Below are positions 1 through 8,934 of a stretch of 21,435 nt of DNA, in pieces (the first letter of the stretch is position 1; the number at the start of each line of letters is the position of its first letter). The notes below the pieces were generated by a model. The model ran no database searches. It worked only from the letters and a program-made list of their open reading frames with translations, and was not told the origin of the DNA. The translations under genes and the position numbers were made by a program. This DNA is from CAZDDA01 sp964568045 (GTDB taxonomy: Bacteria; Bipolaricaulota; Bipolaricaulia; UBA7950; UBA9294). The stretch is taken from assembly GCA_964568045.1 (NCBI GenBank), contig CAZMOL010000020.1, positions 1-21,435 on the forward strand, written 5' to 3'.

Positions 1-962
1 GGAGGGACGTTCGCCGGCGAAAAGGCCGCTTGCTCAACCTCGGCGAAGTAGTTCTCGGGGTTGCGATTTAGCTCAAGTACGCCGAGTTCGATCAGCGGGT
101 AGTCGCCGTGCGGCCAGACCTTGGTCAGGTCGAACGGATTCCAACGATAGGTTTCCGCCTCGACCTCGGGCATGATCTGGACGTAGAGCGTCCACTTCGG
201 ATAGTCGCCCCGCTCGATCGCCTCGAATAGCTGATGAGCGTGGTAGTCCGGATTCGTACCGGCGAGCCGATCCGCCTCGTCCTGCATCAGGCACTTGATC
301 CCCTGCTGTGTCTTGAAGTGGAACTTGACCCAGAACCGCTCATTGTCCGCGTTGATGAAGCTGTAGGTGTGACTGCCGTAGCCATTCATGTACGGAATCC
401 CGGCCGGGACTCCGCGATCCGAGAACAGGATCGTCACTTGATGCAGTGATTCGGGGACCTGCGACCAGAAGTCCCACTGTGGCGTGTCCGCCTTGACGTT
501 GGTCTGCGGATCGCGCTTCTGCGTGTGGATGAAATCGGGGAACTTGATCGCGTCGCGAATGAAGAAGACCGGTGTGTTGTTCCCGACCATGTCCCAGTTG
601 CCCTCCTCGGTGTAGAACTTGAGGGCGAAGCCGCGGACGTCGCGGACCGTATCCGCCGATCCCTTTTCGCCAGCGACCGTCGAGAACCGGCCAAACATGT
701 CTGTCTTCTTGCCGATCTCCGAGAAGATCTTGGCCTTGGTGTACTTGGTGATGTCGTGCGTGACGGTGAATGTGCCGTGGGCGCCGGCCGCCTTGGCGTG
801 CACCACCCGCTCGGGGATCCGCTCCCGATTGAAGTGGGCCAGCTTCTCGAGCAGATGATGATCCTGCAGCAGCGTCGGGCCGCGCTCTCCGGCGGTCAAA
901 GACGTCTGGTTGTCGTCAACAGGTATTCCCGCCGCTGTTGTCAGCTTCTTTGCTTCACTCAT
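1..962 (-). CDS. katA: Catalase (heme, clade-3-like), 3' end missing
   Basis: Heme catalase that disproportionates hydrogen peroxide in the cytoplasm. The frame reads from an ATG at 962 preceded by a strong Shine-Dalgarno (GGAGGAG) and stays open to the window edge, giving about 320 residues. It begins with the usual catalase start (TTAAGIPV..NQ.SLTAGERGP.LLQD). The distal His lies in RVVHAKAAGAHG and the distal Asn in DMVGNNTPVFFIRDAIKFPDF. The sequence leaves the window just before the region that should hold the proximal heme Tyr, so catalytic completeness cannot be judged. The missing part would be about 160 residues or more, depending on clade. It is separated from the glyA-gcvT gene by about 350 bp with its own candidate promoter, so it is probably an independent unit. 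The family call is very secure; the gene symbol is only the generic one. Confidence 0.95.
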   Translation of the reverse strand, partial: MSEAKKLTTAAGIPVDDNQTSLTAGERGPTLLQDHHLLEKLAHFNRERIPERVVHAKAAGAHGTFTVTHDITKYTKAKIFSEIGKKTDMFGRFSTVAGEKGSADTVRDVRGFALKFYTEEGNWDMVGNNTPVFFIRDAIKFPDFIHTQKRDPQTNVKADTPQWDFWSQVPESLHQVTILFSDRGVPAGIPYMNGYGSHTYSFINADNERFWVKFHFKTQQGIKCLMQDEADRLAGTNPDYHAHQLFEAIERGDYPKWTLYVQIMPEVEAETYRWNPFDLTKVWPHGDYPLIELGVLELNRNPENYFAEVEQAAFSPANVP

Positions 963-1309
963 TGTTCTCCTCCTTTCCCGTGCTTGCTGACGTGATGTCA
1001 GAACGTCGATCTGCCATTACCACGATCCCTGGATCATTCTATCACGTTAGCGGCAACGGGAACACCCAGGGATGTATCTGCTTCTAGATCATGAGAAACG
1101 CTCTGTTTGCAGTCTTTTCCGCACACAGCGCTCATCACCTCGCACGTGAGAGCACTCGAACTTGATGAACAATCACCCAACCCCCAGACTGCGGGATTCG
1201 GACTTGGACTCACAGGCTCCTCAGTGATTTCATAGTTGGTGCACCCAATGGGTGTCAGTATTCCCTGGTTTTCTAACGGGGCTCACGACCAGTTTTGCAG
1301 GGGAGGGGG
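963..1309. other. Intergenic region between catalase and glyA-gcvT
   Basis: No coding frame or RNA gene was recognised. The part nearest the catalase holds its ribosome binding site, a short dyad (CTGAC-gtgat-GTCAG, 987-1001) and a candidate extended -10. Nearer the glyA-gcvT stop is a small palindrome (CACCC-aat-GGGTG, 1242-1254). It has no T-run on either side, so it is not a convincing intrinsic terminator. Short reading frames here look like noise. Confidence 0.6.
1036..1044 (-). promoter_or_regulatory. Candidate extended -10 promoter of catalase gene
   Basis: On the minus strand the sequence reads TGATAGAAT, an extended -10 (TGn plus TAGAAT, one mismatch to TATAAT). No good -35 is visible, as is common for extended -10 promoters. 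Transcription would start near 1029 and give a leader of about 67 nt that contains the CTGAC/GTCAG dyad at 987-1001. That dyad could be an operator or a small hairpin. This is motif reading only. Confidence 0.4.
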
Positions 1310-4300
1310 CTACTTCTCAACGCCCTCTTGGTCAAGACGCTTCAGAGCTCGCGGGGTGGTTTCCTTCTCCGGAAAGCGGGTGATGATCCGTCCCGGAATC
1401 GGGATTGCCACGCGATCCCCTTCGGCAAGTTCGGCGGAAGGTTTTCCCGCTTCACCTCGCCCGTGTTGCGGGTTGAGTACCGTAATCGGCGTGTCGGGTG
1501 CCATCCCACGCTTCTCAGAGATTGCCATACCGACCTGAGATTCCCCGAGGCTGACACAGCTTGTCACCCGCCCAAGATAGTTTCCATTGCGGTCGATCAT
1601 CGCGGCGCCGGCGCGGACAGGACGGGTACCGGGAGCATCCACTTGGAAGCGGATGATCTCGCGTATCTGGTCCCGATAGGCTTTCACACAGTGTGTGCGG
1701 CCAATGAAGAACGGCTTGTGCAGCTTCACATAAGGGCCGAACCCGGCCTCGAATGGGTCGACGAGATGCTCTCCGGCGAGCTCGTGTCCGTACAGCGGCA
1801 AGCCGGCCTCGGTGCGGGTGGAGTCGCGCGATGCCAGGCCGCAGGGGAGCAGACCGAAAGGCTTCCCGACCTCAAGAAGCCTGTTCCACAACCATGCGGA
1901 TCCCTTGCCGCCGCAGTAGATCTCGTATCCGATCTCCTCGCCGGTGTAGCCGGTCCGAGCGATCACCATGTCGTGTCCCTCAATGGAGACTTCGCAAAAC
2001 TCGGTCCGGTCGAGCGCGGCCACGGCAAGCTTGCTCGGTTCGTCGAGAACCGCAGCGAGAATCTCGCAACTGCGCGGGCCTTGCAGGGCGATATCAATGA
2101 CCCCATCTTCGGCCTTGAGATCACGCAGGGTCACCCCTGGGCCGGGGCGACGGGACGGGATCTCCCTATCGATCAGATAGCGACCCTCGTTCACCCCGGT
2201 GAGCCACTCCCAGTCCTTGTCTTCGTTGGCAGCGTTTACCACCACAAGGTAGCGGTCCCACTCACGCCGATAGACGAAAATGTCATCGATGACGTTGCCG
2301 TCGGGATCGAACAGGTAGGTGTACTGGGACTGACCGTCCTCAAGCCACGCGGCGTAGTTGGAGGTCACCGTGTTCAGAAACTCAGTGGCGTACTCGCCGG
2401 AGACCTCAAACACCCCCATGTGTCCGAGGTCAAACAGGCCCGCATGTTCGCGTACGGCACGGTGTTCTTCCAGGGTAGAGCCGTACCAAACCGGCATCTC
2501 CCAGCCGGCAAACGCAACGAGTTTTGCGCCGAGCTTCTTGTGGTGCTCGTAGAGCGGTGTCTTCTTCGGGTCGCCTTCCTTGCCTTCCCAATCGAAATCG
2601 GTTCCGACCGGATCGACCTGGGAGAGATCCAATCGCTGTTGCCCAACGAAGTAGGTCTTGGTGGTCACGAATAGCTCGGGGTGCTGCTGATAGAGCTCCT
2701 GGATATCGGCACCGGGTTGGGCATTCCCAAGCTCTTCCTCAAGCCAGGCACGTGGAGCTTCGGGAATCTCCTCGGCGGTGACTTCCTCGATAACCGTCGG
2801 TCCTTGTACCTTGCGGAAGATGTCCTCTTCGTCAAAGAGGATGTAGCCATCAGCCAGTCCGCACAGCCACTCCCGCACGGCGTTCGCGCTCTCCTTGGGG
2901 GAATAAACGAGGTAGTCTTCCGTTCCCAGGCATCCCACAATCACCTCGGACAGCAGCTTTCCGTTTTCGTTGAACAGCAGGGTGCGGCGGCGGTCGCCTT
3001 TCTCCAGTGTGAGCAGATCGGCGGTCCCGGCTTCGTGTAACAGAGCGCGAGCCCGTCCGTCCCGCACACGAAGGATCGTCCACACCTCGTTGCTCGTATG
3101 GGTGGTATCAGTGGCGAACGCGGCTGCGGCCTCGGGGTCGATACGCGCGATGAGCTCACGGACTTCCTTTTTCGCCTCCTGGAGCACGGGAAGGGGCAGC
3201 TTGCCCCGCGACAGCTCGCCGCCGAGTCCCAGGTACTCGAACGGTTGGATCGACCGCAGTACCTCAGCGATGACGCGCCCGAGGATCGTCATCTCCTCCT
3301 TGCCCATCCCGCGCTGTGTGGCCCACGGGGTGCCAAGGCGAATCCCGTGCGCGTCGGCTGCGGAGTGATCGCCGGGTATCGTGTTCTTGTTGCAGACAAT
3401 GCCCACAAGATCGAGCAGGCGAGCCGCGATTTCGCCCATCATCACAAAGCCGGTCTTGCTCTTGAGCGCCTTTAGGTCGACGACCAGCAGATGCGTGTCG
3501 GTGCCTCCGTAGGCGAGAGTGAGGCCCTCCTTCACCAGGGCGTCGGCGAGGAAGGCGGCGTTGTCGACAATCCGGCGTTGAAGGTCGTTAAACTCCGGCG
3601 ATTGGGCGATCTTCAATGCAACGGCGATGGCTGCGAACTTATTGACGTGTGGACCGCCCTGTTCTCCCGGAAAGATCGCGTTGTCGAGCTGGGCTGCAAT
3701 CTTGGGGTCGGTTGAAAGGATGATCGCTCCCCGCGGACCGCACAGGGTCTTGTGGGTGGTGAACGTGATGATGTGTGCGTGTCCGATTGGATTGGGATAG
3801 ACACCCCCGATCACCATCCCCGCGGTGTGGGCGATGTCCGCAAGGAGGATCGCACCCACCTCGTCGGCGATCTTGCGGAAGGCTGCCCAGTCCGGCTGCC
3901 ACGGGTACGAGGTGAACCCGCCGATGATCATCTTGGGATGATGTGCCTTGGCCTGGCGCATGATCTCGTCGTAGTCGAGCTTGCCGGTCTTCGGATCGAC
4001 CGCGTAGGAGACGATGTGATAGCGCTTTCCGGTGACGTTGAACTCCGAGCCGTGGGTAAGATGGCCCCCTTCGGTGAGCGCCATCCCCATCACCGTTTCC
4101 CCGGGTTGGACGAACGCATCGTACACGGCGAGATTCGCCGCGGCGCCGGACAGGGGCTGTACGTTGGCGTGGATCCACTCCGGGGGAAACTCCGGAGTGG
4201 CGAAGCACTCCGCGGCGCGACGGCCGGCGAGTGACTCTACGAGATCGGCGAATTCCGTCCCCTTGTAGAAGCGCCAATCGGCGTAGCGGCGATGCTGGGC

Positions 4301-4543
4301 GAGCTGTTCGTCGAGGTCGGCCAGCCGTTCGCAAGACCACTTTCGCATGACCGGCCGGGGATAGCCTTCAGCATAGACGCTGGTGAACACGGAACCCAAC
4401 GCCTCGCGCACGGGTTGTGGGGTGAAGCTTTCGGAAGGGATGAGAATGATCTTGTTCCGCTGACGAAGCTCCTCGGCAGCGATCAGCTGCGCCGTTTGCG
4501 GGTCGATGTCCGAGATATTCGACAAGTGGGGCAATTCCGTCAT
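1310..4543 (-). CDS. glyA: Fused serine hydroxymethyltransferase / GcvT-like module / aminomethyltransferase (GlyA-GcvT)
   Basis: A 1077-residue protein joining two folate enzymes. Residues 1-460 are SHMT (serine + THF to glycine + methylene-THF): LIPSES, YAEGYP, HLTHGS, the PLP lysine K265 in FTTHKTLCGPRG, and GIRLGTPWATQRG. Residues 484-600 resemble a degenerate GcvT/YgfZ folate-binding domain (VWTILRVRDGRARALL, NGKLLSEVIV, DGYILFDEEDI). Residues 655-1077 are a full GcvT: TPLYEHHKKLGAKLVAFAGWEMPV, the acidic pair in GNVIDDIFVY, RTGYTGE.GYEIY and TRTEAGLPLYGHEL. A roughly 26-residue insertion lies after YAEGYP (about 63-90) in the SHMT part. The ATG at 4543 has an AGGAG site, 9 bp after the preceding gene. 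The fusion could pass methylene-THF and glycine between the serine and glycine-cleavage reactions. No P, H or L protein lies in the window. Families are certain; the role of the middle module is inference. Confidence 0.95.
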   Translation of the reverse strand: MTELPHLSNISDIDPQTAQLIAAEELRQRNKIILIPSESFTPQPVREALGSVFTSVYAEGYPRPVMRKWSCERLADLDEQLAQHRRYADWRFYKGTEFADLVESLAGRRAAECFATPEFPPEWIHANVQPLSGAAANLAVYDAFVQPGETVMGMALTEGGHLTHGSEFNVTGKRYHIVSYAVDPKTGKLDYDEIMRQAKAHHPKMIIGGFTSYPWQPDWAAFRKIADEVGAILLADIAHTAGMVIGGVYPNPIGHAHIITFTTHKTLCGPRGAIILSTDPKIAAQLDNAIFPGEQGGPHVNKFAAIAVALKIAQSPEFNDLQRRIVDNAAFLADALVKEGLTLAYGGTDTHLLVVDLKALKSKTGFVMMGEIAARLLDLVGIVCNKNTIPGDHSAADAHGIRLGTPWATQRGMGKEEMTILGRVIAEVLRSIQPFEYLGLGGELSRGKLPLPVLQEAKKEVRELIARIDPEAAAAFATDTTHTSNEVWTILRVRDGRARALLHEAGTADLLTLEKGDRRRTLLFNENGKLLSEVIVGCLGTEDYLVYSPKESANAVREWLCGLADGYILFDEEDIFRKVQGPTVIEEVTAEEIPEAPRAWLEEELGNAQPGADIQELYQQHPELFVTTKTYFVGQQRLDLSQVDPVGTDFDWEGKEGDPKKTPLYEHHKKLGAKLVAFAGWEMPVWYGSTLEEHRAVREHAGLFDLGHMGVFEVSGEYATEFLNTVTSNYAAWLEDGQSQYTYLFDPDGNVIDDIFVYRREWDRYLVVVNAANEDKDWEWLTGVNEGRYLIDREIPSRRPGPGVTLRDLKAEDGVIDIALQGPRSCEILAAVLDEPSKLAVAALDRTEFCEVSIEGHDMVIARTGYTGEEIGYEIYCGGKGSAWLWNRLLEVGKPFGLLPCGLASRDSTRTEAGLPLYGHELAGEHLVDPFEAGFGPYVKLHKPFFIGRTHCVKAYRDQIREIIRFQVDAPGTRPVRAGAAMIDRNGNYLGRVTSCVSLGESQVGMAISEKRGMAPDTPITVLNPQHGRGEAGKPSAELAEGDRVAIPIPGRIITRFPEKETTPRALKRLDQEGVEK

Positions 4544-4552
4544 TGACGCTCC

Positions 4553-5683
4553 TTATCTCCAATCGAACGGGTCTGGGTGAAGTCTACGAGGAAGATCGCG
4601 ATCTTTCCAGCAGATTTCGGCAAGAAGGTAGAGCCCTCCGCTGACCAGGCAGTGTCCACCGAGAAGGATTGGAATCTCCGCAGCGACTGCCTCGGCCGTG
4701 AACTGAGCCCACGGTGGATCCTGAATTCGATCGGGCCGTAAAAGGTCGCTCGCGAATCGATCGGATGCCGGGGGAAGCCGTCCACCTTTGGACAGAAGCG
4801 GACGGCTGTCGATGATCGCCCCATCGGCCCTCTGTCCAAGCCACGTGAAGAAGCGGCGAGTGCCGACTTCCTCCAGAAACCCTCTCAGCATGCTCTCTTG
4901 TCGGTCCGGATAGGCCCGCATCCCTCGGCCCTCAACAAGCGCACTCGTACGGCACGCGACCACACCCTCGAAATGGGACCATGTTGTGGGATTCAGCCGA
5001 CCGATCAGATAGATGTGGGCCTGGCGGTCGACGAGTCGTTCGAGCAGCTGCGGAATTGCAGCGGAGGTCAACCGCTGTTCCTCGATGAATGCGCGGGTCG
5101 CCTCGCCGCCACGATCCGCGGCCGCAAGGAGGAGAAGATCGGTGGGGGTATCGATGTCGAACTGGGTTGCCGCGTTGCGAGGAAGCTCAGAGCAGGGAAA
5201 TCCGAGGTCTGAAAGAACCAATCCGAGCGGGTTATCGATCGGTGGTAGCTCCGTCTTCAGCAGATCCTTGGCCCCTGCGATGGCGGCGAAGTCGCACGAA
5301 TAGAAGTTGTTGAACAGCGCGCCACGTTCCTCACGAGAGATGAATTGAGTCAATTGGCTTACCTGCGGCATTGTGAGCAGTCCACCGGTTCCGCTACCGA
5401 AGTACAGAAGGCCGTCGAGGCCCTCGCTAGCGATGATGCGCTGGATGGTCTTGCCGAAGTGAAAGGGCTCCTCACTCATCGAGGAGGCGATGGATGCTCC
5501 AGTGCTTTCGAGCTGCTTGGTGAATTCTTCATCGCTTGTGACCACGACGATCCTCGCCACACCGGCCTGCCGTAGCGTGGTTACAAGGTCTTGGGTGAAC
5601 GCTTCCCGACCCGCTTCGACGAGGCGCTCTCCCGGGCTCTCTCCGAGTTGGACATGTAGGATCACCGCGGCTACCCGTTTCAT
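4553..5683 (-). CDS. Nucleotidyltransferase-like protein (GT-A fold, CofC/MobA-like), function unknown
   Basis: A 376-residue protein without a named match. The N-terminal 190 residues have the look of a GT-A/Rossmann nucleotidyltransferase: a beta strand at the start (AAVILHV), IVVVTSDEEF after a helix, a LLYFGSGTGGLL strand-loop at about 92-103, and FDIDTPTDLLLLA at 175-187. The DxDTPxDL motif is typical of CofC/MobA-type NTP transferases. The usual glycine-rich GxGxRxxK loop is not seen at the N terminus, so activity is uncertain. The C-terminal 190 residues are unassigned. The ATG at 5683 overlaps the helicase stop in ATGA, which indicates translational coupling, and the glyA-gcvT start is 9 bp beyond the stop. 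A phosphorylated-metabolite or cofactor role is possible, but the substrate is unknown. Confidence 0.7.
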   Translation of the reverse strand: MKRVAAVILHVQLGESPGERLVEAGREAFTQDLVTTLRQAGVARIVVVTSDEEFTKQLESTGASIASSMSEEPFHFGKTIQRIIASEGLDGLLYFGSGTGGLLTMPQVSQLTQFISREERGALFNNFYSCDFAAIAGAKDLLKTELPPIDNPLGLVLSDLGFPCSELPRNAATQFDIDTPTDLLLLAAADRGGEATRAFIEEQRLTSAAIPQLLERLVDRQAHIYLIGRLNPTTWSHFEGVVACRTSALVEGRGMRAYPDRQESMLRGFLEEVGTRRFFTWLGQRADGAIIDSRPLLSKGGRLPPASDRFASDLLRPDRIQDPPWAQFTAEAVAAEIPILLGGHCLVSGGLYLLAEICWKDRDLPRRLHPDPFDWR

Positions 5684-7905
5684 TCGTTTTCACCTCTGTT
5701 CGGCTTTCCCTCTGCGAGGAGCCGAAGGACGTGGATCGCTCCCTCCTTGCTCAGCGGCCGATTCCGGTGACCGCAGCGGGGGGAGTACAGACAAGATGGG
5801 CAGCCCTCGGCGCACGTACAGTCGATGACGAGTCTTAGCGCCTCCGTAGCGAGGCGATCGAACGAGTCATACAGCACTTCGGCAAGCCCTGCACCGCCCT
5901 CGATGCCGTCGAAAATGAGGATCGTTGGGCAGGTTGTTTGCGCGTGGAGAGAACTGGAAACGCCGCCGACATCGTCTCGATCGCACAGAACGAGTAGCGG
6001 AGCCATCGCAATGAGAGCATGCTCCGCGCCGTGTAGCCCGCCGAGCAAATCCCATGACGCCACGCCGAGAGCTCCTTTTGGGAAGCTGATCCACAGGCCG
6101 TCGGATTCGTAGGTATACGGTGGGAGGACGAGAGGGTCTACCGATATCAGCCGGTCGAAGTGGACTGTCTTGTAGCCGATGAATGACTCGGTGACTCGAA
6201 CGCGTCCCCTTCCTCGTGTGGCCGATGCTCCCTCTATGACGTCTTGGGTCGTAAGAATATCCACTGAGGAAGTACGCAGGCCCTTCGTTGAGTAGTCGAC
6301 GTCTTCTCGACGGGCCTCGGCTATCCCTTCTTCAAGAGCGAGGTGCTCTACCACGTAGCTTTCTCCTCGATGGAGAAACACCGCACCCGGGTACGCATCG
6401 CGGCAGGCTCGTAGTCGATCCATCGTCTCCAACAACTGACCTTCGCATATCAACTTGATGTTCTCACCGGAGATATTGTCCAACGATACAAGTTCGTGGG
6501 CGCGCCGCTGCCCCCGGTAGATATAGCCACGTGCGGTCTTCGCTAAGAGATCTTTGCGAGTCAACCCGTCGAGAAGCTCCTGTTCCCTTGGGCTCACTTC
6601 CGCTGGATCCAGCGGAAGCTCGGCCGCGGCACAGGCAAGGTGGCCTGCCTGCAACCGGGGATTATCGGTTTTGATGACGATCTGCTCCCGTTGCTTGCCG
6701 AGGAATCGTTCGGGATGAGAGAGAAAATAGCGGTCAAGTGGGTCTTCGTGTGGCATGAATACGACCAGCGACGGTTCGATCCCTCGTCCGGCACGCCCGG
6801 CCTGCTGCCAGGCCGAGATCAGGCTTCCGGGGTAACCGACTAGGATGACCGCATCGAGACTCCCGATGTCGATTCCCGCCTCGAGAGCGCTTGTGGTGAC
6901 CACACCGTCGATTTGTCGCTCCCGCAATCCCGCCTCGATCTGGCGCCGCTCCTTAGGCAAATAGCCCGCGCGGTAGGAGAGAATCTTGTGGGTTCCCATC
7001 TCCTGTGCCGCCGAAGCTACGACCTCGGCCATCGCCCTCGAACCGGTGAAACATAGGGTTTGAAGCCCACAAGCTGTAAGGAAGGAAAGGACACGCGCAG
7101 CCTGGGTGAAGATGGAATGTCGCGGATCCGCGGTCGCGTCCCAGAACAGAATCCTCTTTTCGCCGCGTGCTGAGGTATCTTCAGCAATTGCGGTGAAGAT
7201 TCGACCCGTAAGATCTCGGGCATATTCCCTGGGATTGGCAACCGACGCGGAAGCGAGGATCAACTGCGGAGAGGCACCGTAGTGTGAGAGGAGACGGAAC
7301 AAGCGTCGCAGGAGCAAGGCGACGTTCGTTCCGAACACCCCTCGGTAGGTGTGAGCTTCGTCGATCACGATATAGCGCAAGTTCTGAAAAAATCGCCCCC
7401 ATTGATGGTGCCAAGGGAGGTAGTAGTGCAAAGCATGTGGGTTGGTAAGAATGATCCGCGAAGTCTGTTTGATCCGCCCGCGTCGACTTGTCGGCGTGTC
7501 TCCATCGTACGTGCTTGGAGCAAGACGAAGACCGGTCACCTGTTCGAGATCGAGGATCTTTTGCAGCTGGTCGTTTGCCAATGCCTTCAGCGGATAGAGA
7601 TAGAGGGCACTCGATTGTTGATCGGCGAGTAGGGCCTCGACGATGGGAAGATTGAACGCGAGGGTTTTCCCCGAGGCAGTAGGGGTCGTGATGATTACAT
7701 CTTTGCCGGCACGGATCGCCTCGATTGCGTCCTTCTGATGGCGGTAGAGGCTGATTCCCCTTTCATCAAGATAGGCCTTCAAGGTCGGATGAAGCGAGAC
7801 AGCGACAGACTCAGCCTGCGAGGAGGGGATTGCCTCAGTATGTGAGATTTGGTTGTGGTACCAAGGCGCTTTCTTCAGATCTGCAAGAAGACTATCGAGC
7901 ATCAT
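5680..7905 (-). CDS. mrfA: DEAD/DEAH-box helicase of the MrfA (YprA) family
   Basis: A 741-residue superfamily 2 helicase. It has Walker A TTPTASGKT (73-81), the DEAH box (182-185), motif III (LASASV, about 217-222) and motif VI QQAGRAGRG (367-375). The C-terminal region resembles DUF1998 and ends in a cysteine cluster (C696, C698, C702, C705, C711; CTCAEGCPSC....C) as in MrfA, where such cysteines bind zinc. In Bacillus subtilis, MrfA works with the exonuclease MrfB in repair of mitomycin C lesions, independently of UvrABC. The start codon overlaps the 3' end of the mrfB-like gene by 14 bp (tandem ATG-ATG; the second is also possible). Its stop overlaps the next gene in ATGA. The pairing with an MrfB homologue makes the assignment strong; function in this organism is inferred. 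Confidence 0.9.
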   Translation of the reverse strand: MMLDSLLADLKKAPWYHNQISHTEAIPSSQAESVAVSLHPTLKAYLDERGISLYRHQKDAIEAIRAGKDVIITTPTASGKTLAFNLPIVEALLADQQSSALYLYPLKALANDQLQKILDLEQVTGLRLAPSTYDGDTPTSRRGRIKQTSRIILTNPHALHYYLPWHHQWGRFFQNLRYIVIDEAHTYRGVFGTNVALLLRRLFRLLSHYGASPQLILASASVANPREYARDLTGRIFTAIAEDTSARGEKRILFWDATADPRHSIFTQAARVLSFLTACGLQTLCFTGSRAMAEVVASAAQEMGTHKILSYRAGYLPKERRQIEAGLRERQIDGVVTTSALEAGIDIGSLDAVILVGYPGSLISAWQQAGRAGRGIEPSLVVFMPHEDPLDRYFLSHPERFLGKQREQIVIKTDNPRLQAGHLACAAAELPLDPAEVSPREQELLDGLTRKDLLAKTARGYIYRGQRRAHELVSLDNISGENIKLICEGQLLETMDRLRACRDAYPGAVFLHRGESYVVEHLALEEGIAEARREDVDYSTKGLRTSSVDILTTQDVIEGASATRGRGRVRVTESFIGYKTVHFDRLISVDPLVLPPYTYESDGLWISFPKGALGVASWDLLGGLHGAEHALIAMAPLLVLCDRDDVGGVSSSLHAQTTCPTILIFDGIEGGAGLAEVLYDSFDRLATEALRLVIDCTCAEGCPSCLYSPRCGHRNRPLSKEGAIHVLRLLAEGKPNRGENE

Positions 7906-8893
7906 CGCTGTAGCCCAGCAACCGCGTGAGAAGAATCACGAGGGACTCCACGTCCTGTTGATTGTGGTTGACGATCGGAACAAGCGCTCCTGGGTTTCCC
8001 GTCTCCAGGTAGGTCGAATAGAATTCGGGGACGGCTTCGCTCGGCAGATCCTCTCCCCTCCGTACTCCAAGAAGCTTCTCTATCGTTCCCAAGCGCATGT
8101 TGGGCAGGCAATCATGGAAAGCGCGGCGGGCGTGATGGAGAAGATCGATGTGGCAAATCGCTGTTTGATTCAATCGCAAACCATAGTAGGCAATGCGCTC
8201 TCTTAGATAGGGCCAGTCGAAAGCCTTTCCGTTGTAGCTGATGAGAAGTGATGTATTGGCCATCTCCCGATCAATCTGTTCCAACAGGGCGATTTCCTCG
8301 TCGAGACTGCGAGCAAGATACTGTGTGATCTGGATGTTGGCTTGCGTCAATCGTGCCAACGCAGCAAGGATGATCGGTGTGCCACCCAACCCCAGAGTTT
8401 CCAGATCGAAAAACAGGATCTCTTCTCGCCGAACCAGACCGAGCAATTGTCGAAACAGCGGGTGACTGGCGGGAAGCCAGTGGGAAAGGGTCGCCTGCAC
8501 TCGATCGGGATTGAGCGGTTGACCCCAATCCTCAAGAAGAGCTTGCGCTGCCTTGCTCCAGAACGGGTGGCCAAGCAGGGAGTGGATGGACGTGTAGCCC
8601 TCTTCGCGCAGCTGTTTTTCGTGAGCGCAACCGACTCCAAACAGGAGGCGAAGCTCGGCGAGAAAGGCTTCCTCAGCGTTCTCCTGCGAAGGGAGAGGGA
8701 GTTCGTGCGGAATTGCGTGTTCGATTACCAGGCACTCGCCGTACTTCCCCTGCTGCACACGTCCCCGAACACTCTCGATAAGGGTTGTACCCGCGTAGCG
8801 TTTAAGGAATCTATCCAGAAGCGAAAACGGCGCGGCGCCCTCGACACGTGCTCGCTCGATTAACCACCCTGCGATCCGATCAACGTCCGACAT
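7892..8893 (-). CDS. mrfB: RNase H-like DEDDh exonuclease, MrfB (YprB) family
   Basis: A 333-residue protein. The C-terminal half is a DEDD exonuclease: Exo I FFDLETLGLGG (D163, E165), Exo II ISYNGKAFDWPYL (D226) and Exo III NHNQQDVESL (H310, D314), so all the acidic residues and the His are present. The N-terminal 150 residues match the general YprB layout (a GECLVIEH strand, then GVG...LREEGYTSIHSLLGHP, a small helix-hairpin-helix-like stretch). It is shorter than B. subtilis YprB, lacking the C-terminal TPR extension I recall for that protein. It lies directly before the MrfA helicase with a 14-bp overlap and 41 bp after rpsR. Partner function in crosslink or adduct repair follows from the family. 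No clear Shine-Dalgarno precedes the ATG, so the start is moderately certain. Confidence 0.88.
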   Translation of the reverse strand: MSDVDRIAGWLIERARVEGAAPFSLLDRFLKRYAGTTLIESVRGRVQQGKYGECLVIEHAIPHELPLPSQENAEEAFLAELRLLFGVGCAHEKQLREEGYTSIHSLLGHPFWSKAAQALLEDWGQPLNPDRVQATLSHWLPASHPLFRQLLGLVRREEILFFDLETLGLGGTPIILAALARLTQANIQITQYLARSLDEEIALLEQIDREMANTSLLISYNGKAFDWPYLRERIAYYGLRLNQTAICHIDLLHHARRAFHDCLPNMRLGTIEKLLGVRRGEDLPSEAVPEFYSTYLETGNPGALVPIVNHNQQDVESLVILLTRLLGYSDDAR

Positions 8894-8934
8894 GGTTTCG
8901 TCCGGTGGTGCGGACGAGGAGGGATTGTGTCTAC

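Noticed and set aside
1236..1256. Intrinsic terminator after glyA-gcvT
   Set aside because: The CACCC/GGGTG palindrome is short and no T-run follows on the minus strand.
1295..2674. A 459-codon plus-strand open frame opposite glyA-gcvT
   Set aside because: It lies entirely antisense to a strongly conserved SHMT/GcvT protein, has no domain-like sequence, and reflects the GC-rich codon pattern of the real gene.
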